A DNA stretch of 64,000 nt, taken from Deltaproteobacteria bacterium (GTDB lineage: Bacteria; Myxococcota_A; UBA9042; PHBI01; JACKFB01). A program made the position numbers and the translations under genes. Shown here one piece after another: positions 8,073 to 14,866 of this stretch. The notes beneath the pieces were generated by a model. That model was not told the DNA's origin. It searched no databases and saw nothing but the letters and a program-made list of their open reading frames with translations. The DNA is taken from the NCBI GenBank assembly GCA_020632695.1, contig JACKFB010000001.1, positions 62,001 to 126,000 of the forward strand, given 5' to 3'. Numbering within the stretch: position 1 is the first letter of the stretch; each line of letters opens with the position of its first letter.

Positions 8073-8906
8073 ATGCGAATCGTGATCGTCGGCGGGCGCG
8101 GCCGCATGGGCAGCCGCTTCGCCGCGGAGCTGGGCGCCCGCGGGCACGCGGTGGACGTGCTGGAGGCGGGCGACCCGCGCCCCGAGGCCGACGTGGTGGG
8201 CGTCGCCGACGTGGTGATGTTGGCGGTGCCCATGCGCCTGGCCGCCGAGCGCGCCCTGGCGCTGGGGCCGCTGGTGCGCCGCGACGCGCTGCTCTGCGAC
8301 ATCAACAGCCTCAAGGTGGAGGTGTGCGCCGCCGCCGAGCGGGCGTGCGCGGGCGAGGTGCTGGGGCTGCACCCGATGTTCGGCCCCTCGGTGCACACCC
8401 TCGAGCACCAGAAGCTGGTGGTGTGCCGCGTGCGCGGCGGCCCGCGGACCGAGGCGTTGCTGGGCGAGCTGGCCGCCACCGGCATGACGCTCTTCGAGAG
8501 CGACCCCGAGACCCACGACCGCATGATGGCCGTCGTCCAGGTGCTGACCCACTTCCGCACCCTGGTCATGGGCGAGGCGCTGCGCCGCGTGGGCGTCGGC
8601 ATCGAGCAGAGCCTCGACTACACCAGCCCCATCTACCGCCTCGAGCTGGCCGTGGTCGGGCGCCTCTTCGTGCAGGACCCCGATCTCTACGCCGAGATCG
8701 AGATGCAGAACCCCTTCGGCGACGAGGTGCGCCGCGCCTTCCGCGACTCCGCCACCGACCTGGCCGCGCTCATCGACGGCAACGACCGCGACGGCTTCCG
8801 GGCGCTCTTCGCCAACGTGCGCGACTACTTCGGCCCCTTCGCCGAGGAGGCCCACGAGCTGTCCGACAGCGTCATCGATCTCGTCGCGTCCCGAGCGCCA
8901 CGATGA
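8073..8906 (+). CDS. tyrA: Prephenate dehydrogenase, T-protein type without chorismate mutase domain
   Basis: The enzyme oxidatively decarboxylates prephenate to 4-hydroxyphenylpyruvate in tyrosine biosynthesis. The N-terminal Rossmann motif is GGRGRMG (residues 7-13), close to enteric TyrA. The signature LGLHPMFGPS near residue 100 and the block SPIYRLELAVVGRLF near 190 match the dehydrogenase half of the enteric bifunctional T-protein closely. The fused chorismate mutase domain is absent, giving 277 residues. A TTG at 8067 has better spacing to GGAGG (8055-8059) and would add two residues; I chose the ATG. Its 3' end overlaps the EVE gene by 35 bp. This is the most enteric-like gene in the window. 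Confidence 0.9.
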   Translation: MRIVIVGGRGRMGSRFAAELGARGHAVDVLEAGDPRPEADVVGVADVVMLAVPMRLAAERALALGPLVRRDALLCDINSLKVEVCAAAERACAGEVLGLHPMFGPSVHTLEHQKLVVCRVRGGPRTEALLGELAATGMTLFESDPETHDRMMAVVQVLTHFRTLVMGEALRRVGVGIEQSLDYTSPIYRLELAVVGRLFVQDPDLYAEIEMQNPFGDEVRRAFRDSATDLAALIDGNDRDGFRALFANVRDYFGPFAEEAHELSDSVIDLVASRAPR

Positions 8907-9327
8907 GGTCGTAGTGCTCCTGCGCGACCGGGGCCACCGAGAGGCGGCTCTGGCGCAGGATGGCCAGGTCCTGGAAGCGCTCGTCGCCCTTGAGGGTGGC
9001 CAGGCTGACCGGCTCGTCGAGGTGGCTGAGGTAGCGCAGGTCCACCGACACCCAGCGCGGGTCGTCGGGCTTGGACTTCGGGTCGTAGTACGCGCTCTCG
9101 GGGTCGAACTGCGCCGGGTCCGGGTAGGCGGCGCGGGCGATCTCGGCGATGCCGACGATCTGCGGGGCCTTCCCCGAGTGGTAGATGAGCACGCGGTCGC
9201 CGGGCTGGCACGCCCGCATGTGGTTGCGAGCGGCGTAGTTGCGGACGCCGTCCCAGCGCCCCGTGCCGGCTGTGCGCAGGTCGTCGAGGCCATACTCCTC
9301 GGGCTCGGTCTTCATCAGCCATGGCAT
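8872..9327 (-). CDS. EVE domain protein
   Basis: The 151-residue single-domain protein begins MPWLMKTEPEEY, the typical EVE/thymocyte-nuclear-protein-1 opening. It contains WDGVRNYAARNHMR near residue 25, GDRVLIYHSG near 44 and a C-terminal SRLSVAPVAQEHYDLI. EVE domains belong to the PUA-like superfamily and bind modified bases in DNA or RNA; the bacterial role is not settled. GGAGGGC precedes the ATG at 9327. It is convergent with tyrA, with a 35-bp coding overlap. Confidence 0.9.
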   Translation of the reverse strand: MPWLMKTEPEEYGLDDLRTAGTGRWDGVRNYAARNHMRACQPGDRVLIYHSGKAPQIVGIAEIARAAYPDPAQFDPESAYYDPKSKPDDPRWVSVDLRYLSHLDEPVSLATLKGDERFQDLAILRQSRLSVAPVAQEHYDLIVALGTRRDR

Positions 9328-9413
9328 GACGCGCCCTCCGCTCGTCGTCGCGGCGAGTATCGGCGGCGGCTGCGCGCGGGTCCAGCCGGGCCGAGGCGGG
9401 TCACGCGGGCGAT

Positions 9414-9433
9414 CGAAGGAACTTGAACCTTCG
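9414..9433. promoter_or_regulatory. Inverted repeat upstream of the OsmC gene
   Basis: CGAAGG and CCTTCG form perfect 6-bp arms around the 8-nt centre AACTTGAA, which itself contains a CTTG. It lies 80 bp before the OsmC start in the divergent EVE/OsmC intergenic region. It could be a repressor operator or a small hairpin; no family can be named. Confidence 0.3.
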
Positions 9434-9512
9434 CGGCTTCGCTGAAAAGGTGCGCCTGGGCGGATGAGGATGCCGCGGCGGATGGCGCCCCGGGCGCCGG
9501 GCGAGGTGGGCC

Positions 9513-9935
9513 GTGAAGGCAGAGCTGACGTGGCAGGGTGGCGTGAAGTTCGAGGCGGTGTCGGAGACCGGGCACACGGTCATCCTCGACGGCGCGCCGG
9601 AGTCCGGCGGTGAGAACGCCGGGATGCGGCCGATGGAGATGGTGCTCATCGGCGCGGGCGGGTGCGCGTCCTTCGACGTGGTGCACATCCTGAAGACCGG
9701 CCGCGAGGCGGTGGACGGGTGCGTCACGCGGCTGACCGCGGAGCGGGCCGACGATCCGCCGCGGGTGTTCACGAAGATCGCGATGCACTTCGTCGTGAGC
9801 GGCAAGGGGCTGAGCGAGAACAAGGTGGCGCGCGCCGTGACGCTGTCGGCCGAGAAGTACTGTTCGGCGTCGATCATGCTGGGGCGCGGCGGCGTCGAGA
9901 TCACCCACAGCTACGAGATCGTCGAGAGCCCATGA
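9513..9935 (+). CDS. OsmC-family protein (YhfA-like)
   Basis: The 140-residue protein has the two conserved redox cysteines of the OsmC/Ohr superfamily, in GAGGCASFDVVHILK near residue 51 and EKYCSASIML near 117. The neighbourhoods (Pro-Met-Glu-Met-Val before the first Cys) resemble YhfA-type members rather than Ohr. OsmC proteins reduce organic hydroperoxides through a Cys pair; YhfA-type substrates are unclear. A GTG start at 9513 is preceded by GAGGTGG. The stop overlaps the next ATG (ATGA), so it is translationally coupled to a cysteine synthase, suggesting a thiol or sulfur-linked role. Confidence 0.88.
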   Translation: MKAELTWQGGVKFEAVSETGHTVILDGAPESGGENAGMRPMEMVLIGAGGCASFDVVHILKTGREAVDGCVTRLTAERADDPPRVFTKIAMHFVVSGKGLSENKVARAVTLSAEKYCSASIMLGRGGVEITHSYEIVESP

Positions 9936-10885
9936 GGATCGTCGACGACATCGCCGAGCTGGTCGGCCAGACCCCGATGATCCGCTGCGACCGGCTCTTC
10001 CCGGGCGCGCGTGCCACGATCCTGGGCAAGCTCGAGCTGAGCAACCCCATGTCGATCAAGGACCGGCCGGTCAAGCACATCATCGAGAAGGCGCTCGCCG
10101 AAGGGCGCATCACCCCCGGCACCGAGCTGGTCGAGGCCAGCAGCGGCAACACCGCCATCGCCATCGCGATGTTCGGCGCCGCCCGCGGCTTCCCGGTGAA
10201 GATCTTCATGAGCGATCTGTGCAGCCCCGAGCGCATCCAGATCCTCAACGCCTTCGGGGCGGCGGTGGTGCTGACCCCCGGCGTCGAGCACACCAAGGGC
10301 GCCCGCGAGCGGGCCATCGCTTACTGCGAGGCGCGGCCCGGCAAGGCGCACTTCATCAACCAGCACTCGAACCCCGACAACGCCGAGGCCCACGAGGCGA
10401 CCACCGGCCCGGAGATCTGGCAGCAGACCGGCGGCCGCATCGACGCGATGGTCATCGGCCTGGGCACCTCGGGGACCTTCGAAGGCCTCTCCCGCTACTT
10501 CAAGGCGCAGAACCCGGCCATCCAGATCGTCGCCTTCGAGCCGGCGTCCAGCCCGGTGTACGGCGGCGGCGCCATGGGCAAGCACAAGCTCATCGGCATC
10601 GGTCCCGGCTTCGTCACCGACAACTTCCTCCGCGGCCGCGACCGCCTCGACGAGCTGATGGTCGTGACCGACTCCGACGCCTTCGCCATGACCAAGGCCC
10701 TGGCCACCACGATGGGCGTCCTGGCCGGCGTGACCTCGGGGGCGGCGCTGTGGGTGGCCGGCCAGCTCGCTCAGCGCGACGCCTACGCCGGGAAGACCAT
10801 CTGCTGCATCCTCTGCGACAGCGGCGAGCGCTACCTCTCGGTCGAGGGCCTCTTTCCCGCGGATAACGTCGACCGCCAAGACTGA
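9932..10885 (+). CDS. PLP-dependent cysteine synthase family protein (first of two paralogues)
   Basis: The 317-residue enzyme is of the fold-type II O-acetylserine sulfhydrylase/CysK-CysM group. The PLP lysine is in NPMSIKDRP near residue 42, one residue shorter than the usual NPGGSVKDR. The substrate Asn loop is ASSGNTAIAI near 73, the phosphate-binding Gly/Thr loop is GLGTSGTFEGL near 177, and the C-terminal CDSGERYLS closes the PLP pocket. The normal role is L-cysteine formation from O-acetylserine or a related activated serine plus a sulfur donor. The altered loop could change donor specificity. It overlaps the OsmC stop by 4 bp. Confidence 0.85.
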   Translation: MRIVDDIAELVGQTPMIRCDRLFPGARATILGKLELSNPMSIKDRPVKHIIEKALAEGRITPGTELVEASSGNTAIAIAMFGAARGFPVKIFMSDLCSPERIQILNAFGAAVVLTPGVEHTKGARERAIAYCEARPGKAHFINQHSNPDNAEAHEATTGPEIWQQTGGRIDAMVIGLGTSGTFEGLSRYFKAQNPAIQIVAFEPASSPVYGGGAMGKHKLIGIGPGFVTDNFLRGRDRLDELMVVTDSDAFAMTKALATTMGVLAGVTSGAALWVAGQLAQRDAYAGKTICCILCDSGERYLSVEGLFPADNVDRQD

Positions 10886-11211
10886 GATCGATCGAGGCAC
10901 CGCAGGAGGCGGCTACGCACGCCGCTGAGGGCAGCGCTTCCTCGGGTCAGGCCTGCGACGGGCTGAAGCCCGACTCGGCCTGCCCTCGGTCGCGCCACCC
11001 TCAGCGGCGCGCTCGCTCGCCTCCTTCGGCGCCTCGAATGGGGTGTCCTCGAGGCTACGCGGTCGCTGAGGGCGTGCTCGCTCGGGGATCTCCTCTGCGT
11101 GCTTCTCGTCTTCCCCGCCGCCGCGGTCGCGCGGCGAGCGTATCGGCGCGGATGGGCCGGCACGCGAATTCTCCTGACATGGCGAAGCTCGCCGTAGTAG
11201 CTTGGCAGGCG
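10886..11211. other. Intergenic region holding a 146-bp nested palindrome
   Basis: No convincing gene lies here; the frames that cross it are antisense to or upstream extensions of neighbours. Most of the first half is the palindrome listed separately. The second half has a partial repeat of its arm (GTCGCTGAGGGCG near 11062). A weak ribosome binding region precedes the ATG at 11212. Confidence 0.6.
10892..11037. repeat. Large nested palindrome (cruciform-like element)
   Basis: Three pairs of arms share one centre near 10965. The outer arms at 10892-10911 and 11018-11037 match in 18 of 20 positions. The middle arms CGCCGCTGAGGG (10920-10931) and their complement (10998-11009) are perfect and sit at equal distances from the outer arms. 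Inner pairs are CAGGCC/GGCCTG (10948-10953, 10977-10982) and a central hairpin CGGGCT-GA-AGCCCG (10959-10972). It begins 6 nt after the cysteine synthase stop and ends 174 bp before a lipoprotein start. There is no U-tract. It could be a strong terminator, a structured RNA or a mobile hairpin element. Confidence 0.7.
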
Positions 11212-13686
11212 ATGGAGTCGTCTCGTCTCATCGTCGGGCTGCTGTGGGTCTTCCTTCTGTCCGCGTGTGGCGGGGCAGTCGGCGCGGGCGCCGCTGATGC
11301 CGACACGGACGGCGGTGGCACGGTGGTGTTGCTCGACGTCGGCGTGGCCGAGCCCGATACAGCGCCCCCGATTGCGGCGCTGTGCGAGACGGACGCGGAT
11401 TGCGTCGAAGAGGACGCGCGCTGGTGCGTGACACCTGGACTCTGCGCGCAGTGCCGCCAGGACTCCGACTGTGGGGTGTGGCAGCGGTGCACGTCGGGCA
11501 CCTGTCTTTCGCGGGTCTGCAAGCCCGCGCAGGCTCTCTGCGTGGGCGACACTCGGTGGACCTGCGCGGAAGGTGGAAAATCTTGGGAGCCTTTCCGTTG
11601 CGCACCCGGGACCTGCGTTGACGGAGCCTGCGCGGCCTGCGTCCCCGGTTCGCGCTGGTGCTCGGAAGATGGGGTGGTGACCTGCGATTCGAACGGGCAG
11701 GCGGGCGCCGAGGTGCAGGCCTGCGCGGGCGCGACTCAGTGCGTCGTCGAGCAGTGTGTGCAGTGTCGCGTTCAGGGGGAGAGGGGCTGCGTCGATGGGC
11801 GCGCGGTCGAGTGCAGCGCGTTCGGCAGCTGGAAGGTCGGCGAGGACTGCAAGGCTTCGGGCAAGGCCTGCTCGGAGGGCGCGTGCATCGACTGCGACCC
11901 GGGGACGTTGCACTGCTTCGACCAGGACGCGGAGTGCACCTACGCGGGAAAGACCAAGGTCCTGGCGCATTGCTTGGAACAAGGCTCAGCCTGCTGGCAG
12001 GGTGAGTGTCTCGGGCTGTGCGACCACTATGACGTCAAGCAGCCGCTGGCCGTGAACTGCGCTGCCGGCGTCTGCTGCGAGCGGCCGGACGGCACGCTCG
12101 AGACGACGGCGCTCGAAGGGTGCGGCGAACCTGCCGCAGGCGCCTACCGTCCGTGGGAGCACTGCACGGTGCCCGTGTGCTGTCGGACACCCGATGGGGC
12201 GGACGCCGAGCTGCCCGTTGGGACCTGCAACGCCGGCGGTGGCGTCGAGCTCGCGCCTGAGCATTGCGGTGCACCCACCTGTTGCATGGACGAAGACCTG
12301 CAATTCTCAGTGATGCCGGTGGCTCTGTGCGTCCCCAGCGGCGGCGCGCGAGTGGCGGACGTTGCCTGCGAGACCACGGGATGCTGTCGAACCGGCCCCT
12401 CTACCTTCGTCGAGGCCGACGTTGATGCGTGCGCCGCCGCCAGCGGTACGGTGACATCGGGACTGCTGTGCCACGAGCCGACGGTGGTGACGATCGCTGC
12501 TGACGTAGCGCCCCAGCCAAACAGCGGGTGCGTTGAACAACCACTGCTCGCCGTCCCGTCGAGCGGCAACGACTCGGTGGTCGTCTACAACCTCGACACG
12601 CTGACGGTCGAGACCGCTGCGTTCCCGGTATGTGACGGTCCCAGCCGCATGGTGATGGATGCCGACACAAACGTTTTCGTTGCATGCCGTCTCGATGGCG
12701 TCGTCGTGAAGGCCACCAAGGACGGAGTCATTCTCTGGAAGCGGCCGGTCTGTGGGGGGTATGGGGCGAATGGCGTCGCGCTGGCGCCAGACGGGCGCCT
12801 CTTCGCCTCATGTGCCGAGAAGGTCCTGGAGTTGAACCCTGCTACCGGACAGGCCCTCGACTCGGTCGCCGTCGGCTTCCACATCTATGGGATCGCCGCT
12901 GACCAGACCGGCGTCTACGCCGCCGATCGGTTCGTCTACAAGGTTGGAATCGACCAGCCGAAGCTCTACGTCGCCTGGCAGGTGCCCAACGGCCACTACG
13001 GCATCGCCACCGACGGCCTGGGCAAGGTCTGGCTAAGTGGCGCCGCCGTAACCGCGCTCGACGCCGATGACGGGGCGAAGCTCGAGTCCTATCTCTTGCC
13101 CACCACAGCCTTCGGAGCAGGTCTCTCGGTGGGTCCCGACGGGCTCGTGTATGCCGCGGCGCGTGGGGCCGGGGTCTACGTCGTCGCGCCGGGCGTGGGC
13201 CTCGTCCGCCACCTCGTCACCCCTGCCGCGTCGAGCGAGACCAAGGGCGTCGCGCTGGACGCCAGCGGTAACGCCTATGCGATCAACCTCGACGGAAGCG
13301 ACGTCACGCGCTTCGATGCCCAAGGCGTCGCGACCTCCTTCGGCGGTGGTGGTCTGGATCGTCCAGACCCTTACAACGGCGACCTGACCGGGCGCGGCGC
13401 GGGCTGCATCAATGGCGGCACATCGTTCGCCTGGCATTCGGGCATGGTAGCGGGCCCCTCCGACTCCACGGTGTGGCTCGACGTGACCTGGGAGGCGACG
13501 ACGCCGCCGCAGACGGCGATCTACGTTGCCTGGCGGCCAGGACCCGATGTCGCCTGGAAACTGCTGGACCAAGGTTCGATCCTCGCCTATGTCGGGCCCG
13601 GCATCGAGTTCCTTGCTCACTTGTCTGGGACCGAGACGGCCAAGCCTCACTTGCAGTCCATCACCGTCCGCTACGTCCAGCCCTGA
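11212..13686 (+). CDS. Cys-rich lipoprotein with C-terminal beta-propeller
   Basis: The 824-residue product starts at the ATG that opens a signal ending LLSAC (lipobox, residues 13-17). Residues about 50-290 hold closely spaced Cys pairs in short repeats (CDPGTLHC, CVPGSRWC, CKASGKACSEGACIDC). About 290-430 has a second Cys-rich set with paired CC (VCCERPDG, VCCRTPDG, TCCMDEDL, GCCRTG). From about 450 onward it resembles an NHL/SMP-30-type propeller (GVALAPDGRLFASCAEK, GIAADQTGVYAADRF, GLSVGPDGLVYAAARG), and it ends in a beta domain. Codon use is visibly less GC-biased than in most neighbours. No enzymatic residue can be named; a surface-binding role is likely. The left arm of the inverted-repeat cassette begins 17 nt after its stop. 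Confidence 0.8.
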   Translation: MESSRLIVGLLWVFLLSACGGAVGAGAADADTDGGGTVVLLDVGVAEPDTAPPIAALCETDADCVEEDARWCVTPGLCAQCRQDSDCGVWQRCTSGTCLSRVCKPAQALCVGDTRWTCAEGGKSWEPFRCAPGTCVDGACAACVPGSRWCSEDGVVTCDSNGQAGAEVQACAGATQCVVEQCVQCRVQGERGCVDGRAVECSAFGSWKVGEDCKASGKACSEGACIDCDPGTLHCFDQDAECTYAGKTKVLAHCLEQGSACWQGECLGLCDHYDVKQPLAVNCAAGVCCERPDGTLETTALEGCGEPAAGAYRPWEHCTVPVCCRTPDGADAELPVGTCNAGGGVELAPEHCGAPTCCMDEDLQFSVMPVALCVPSGGARVADVACETTGCCRTGPSTFVEADVDACAAASGTVTSGLLCHEPTVVTIAADVAPQPNSGCVEQPLLAVPSSGNDSVVVYNLDTLTVETAAFPVCDGPSRMVMDADTNVFVACRLDGVVVKATKDGVILWKRPVCGGYGANGVALAPDGRLFASCAEKVLELNPATGQALDSVAVGFHIYGIAADQTGVYAADRFVYKVGIDQPKLYVAWQVPNGHYGIATDGLGKVWLSGAAVTALDADDGAKLESYLLPTTAFGAGLSVGPDGLVYAAARGAGVYVVAPGVGLVRHLVTPAASSETKGVALDASGNAYAINLDGSDVTRFDAQGVATSFGGGGLDRPDPYNGDLTGRGAGCINGGTSFAWHSGMVAGPSDSTVWLDVTWEATTPPQTAIYVAWRPGPDVAWKLLDQGSILAYVGPGIEFLAHLSGTETAKPHLQSITVRYVQP

Positions 13687-13703
13687 ACGCGGCGCCCGTC
13701 CGT

Positions 13704-13764
13704 GATAGAGGTTCCTGACCCCCGCACTAATACGGTTGCTCATATACGGGAAGCTCCAGCCTGA
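13704..13764. repeat. Left inverted repeat of the DHFR-family cassette
   Basis: This arm is the reverse complement of 14747-14798. Matching blocks are 26 nt (13704-13729) and 26 nt (13739-13764), separated here by a 9-nt insertion absent from the right arm. Apart from that indel I see no mismatch. It starts 17 nt after the stop of the Cys-rich lipoprotein gene. Confidence 0.85.
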
Positions 13765-13803
13765 GGTGGGGGGCGGGTACCTCTACCCTCCAACGCCCAC
13801 GCT

Positions 13804-14370
13804 TCAGCCGGGTCGGCGCGCGCGTCGGTAGTGCACGGCGAGCGCGCCGTTGAGGAGCGGTCTCGCCGAGACCAGCTCGAGCCGGCGCGTGCTGGGCAGC
13901 CCTCTCTGGTACAGCGTCGGGCCGTGGCCGGCAATCCTGGGGTGGATGAGGAACCGGTACTCGTCGATCAGGTCCAGCCGGTCCAGCTCGGCCGCGAGCG
14001 TGCCGCTCCCGAGGAGCACGCCGTCCGGGGTCGCGTCCTTGAGTTCCTGCACGCCCGCGCGCAGGTCGCCGGCGATGTGGTGGCTGTGGGTCCACGGGAA
14101 GTCACTTCGCGTCGACGACGCCACGTACTTCGGTTTGGCCTCCAGCTTCACCGCCCACTCGCGGATCGCCAGCGGGGCCTCCACGTCACCGCGCGCGACC
14201 GCCGGCCAGTAGCTCTCCATCATCTCGTACGTCACGCGACCCCACAGCATCGCCCCATGCTCGTCCATGAGCCCGGTAAAGAAGGCGTGGGTCTCGTCGT
14301 CCACGATCCCCTCCTCATGGTCGACGCAGCCGTCCAGGGTGACGTTGATGCTGAAGGTCAGAAGTCCCAT
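13804..14370 (-). CDS. Dihydrofolate-reductase-family (RibD C-terminal-like) protein
   Basis: The 188-residue protein has the fold signature of the bacterial DHFR/RibD_C family: an N-terminal strand LLTFSINVTLDGCVD, then MLWGRVTYEMMESYWP near residue 43, VASSTRSDFPW near 83, the nucleotide loop LLGSGTLAAELDRLDLIDEY near 118, and HPRIAGHGPTLY near 143. Members are NADPH-dependent reductases of folate- or riboflavin-like substrates; most of this subfamily are uncharacterised. There is no clear ribosome binding site upstream of the ATG. The gene lies alone, on the minus strand, inside a segment bounded by 52-nt inverted repeats, which suggests it arrived or moves as a cassette. Confidence 0.85.
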   Translation of the reverse strand: MGLLTFSINVTLDGCVDHEEGIVDDETHAFFTGLMDEHGAMLWGRVTYEMMESYWPAVARGDVEAPLAIREWAVKLEAKPKYVASSTRSDFPWTHSHHIAGDLRAGVQELKDATPDGVLLGSGTLAAELDRLDLIDEYRFLIHPRIAGHGPTLYQRGLPSTRRLELVSARPLLNGALAVHYRRARRPG

Positions 14371-14429
14371 GAGGCGAGTCTAGCGCTCCTGGCGATGCCG
14401 GTCTCTGACGGACTCCTGGCTGAGCGGCG

Positions 14430-14518
14430 AGAGGGACCCGGGCTTGATCTCCGCAGGTTCCGACGGCCGGCTCAGCGCCCGGCCGCCCTCAGCCCGGTCT
14501 CGAGCCTCAGGTCCCTCT
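14430..14518. repeat. Nested palindrome inside the cassette
   Basis: Outer arms AGAGGGACC/GGTCCCTCT (14430-14438, 14510-14518) and inner arms GGCCGG/CCGGCC (14465-14470, 14479-14484) share a centre at about 14474. A further pair CCGGGCT/AGCCCGG is slightly off-centre. It lies 60 bp upstream of the minus-strand DHFR-family start. Confidence 0.5.
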
Positions 14519-14746
14519 CTATCGGGTGGTGGATCACACCCCCTTGCTCCCGATGCGGAGAGCTTCGCACCCCCAGCCGCGGACGAAAAGTGTGAAGTGA
14601 GGTTGTCTGAACCCTTGCCCGGGTCGCTCGCTGCGAGGGCCGCGACCTGCGTGGCGAGTGGCACGGTCGCCGGCGTTGCCAGGACTCCGCCTGCAGCGTG
14701 CCCCTGGGCTCGCCGGCATCCTGCGCGGGTACAGAAGCTATGTCGA

Positions 14747-14798
14747 TCAGGCTGGAGCTTCCCGTATATGAGTAGTGCGGGGGTCAGGAACCTCTATC
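14747..14798. repeat. Right inverted repeat of the DHFR-family cassette
   Basis: This 52-nt arm is the inverse complement of 13704-13764 apart from a 9-nt insertion in the left arm. No target-site duplication is visible outside the two arms. Confidence 0.85.
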
Positions 14799-14866
14799 CA
14801 TGAGGATGGCCGTCTGCGCATCGTGGAGCAGGTTTCCGCTGAGGAAGGGGAGCTGCGCCAGGACGA

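Larger units (their letters stand above)
14371..14866. other. Gene-free part of the cassette and right flank
   Basis: I see no supported gene in this 496-bp stretch. It contains an 89-bp palindrome (14430-14518) and the right inverted-repeat arm (14747-14798). The 68 bp beyond the arm run to the stop codon of the next lipoprotein gene. Confidence 0.6.

Noticed and set aside
9411..9450. tRNA fragment or attachment site
   Set aside because: The arms resemble a stem-loop, but no complete cloverleaf, CCA end or duplicated att sequence can be built.
13704..14798. Integron attC cassette or complete insertion sequence
   Set aside because: The arms lack attC core-site consensus (RYYYAAC and GTTRRRY) and no integrase or transposase gene is present.
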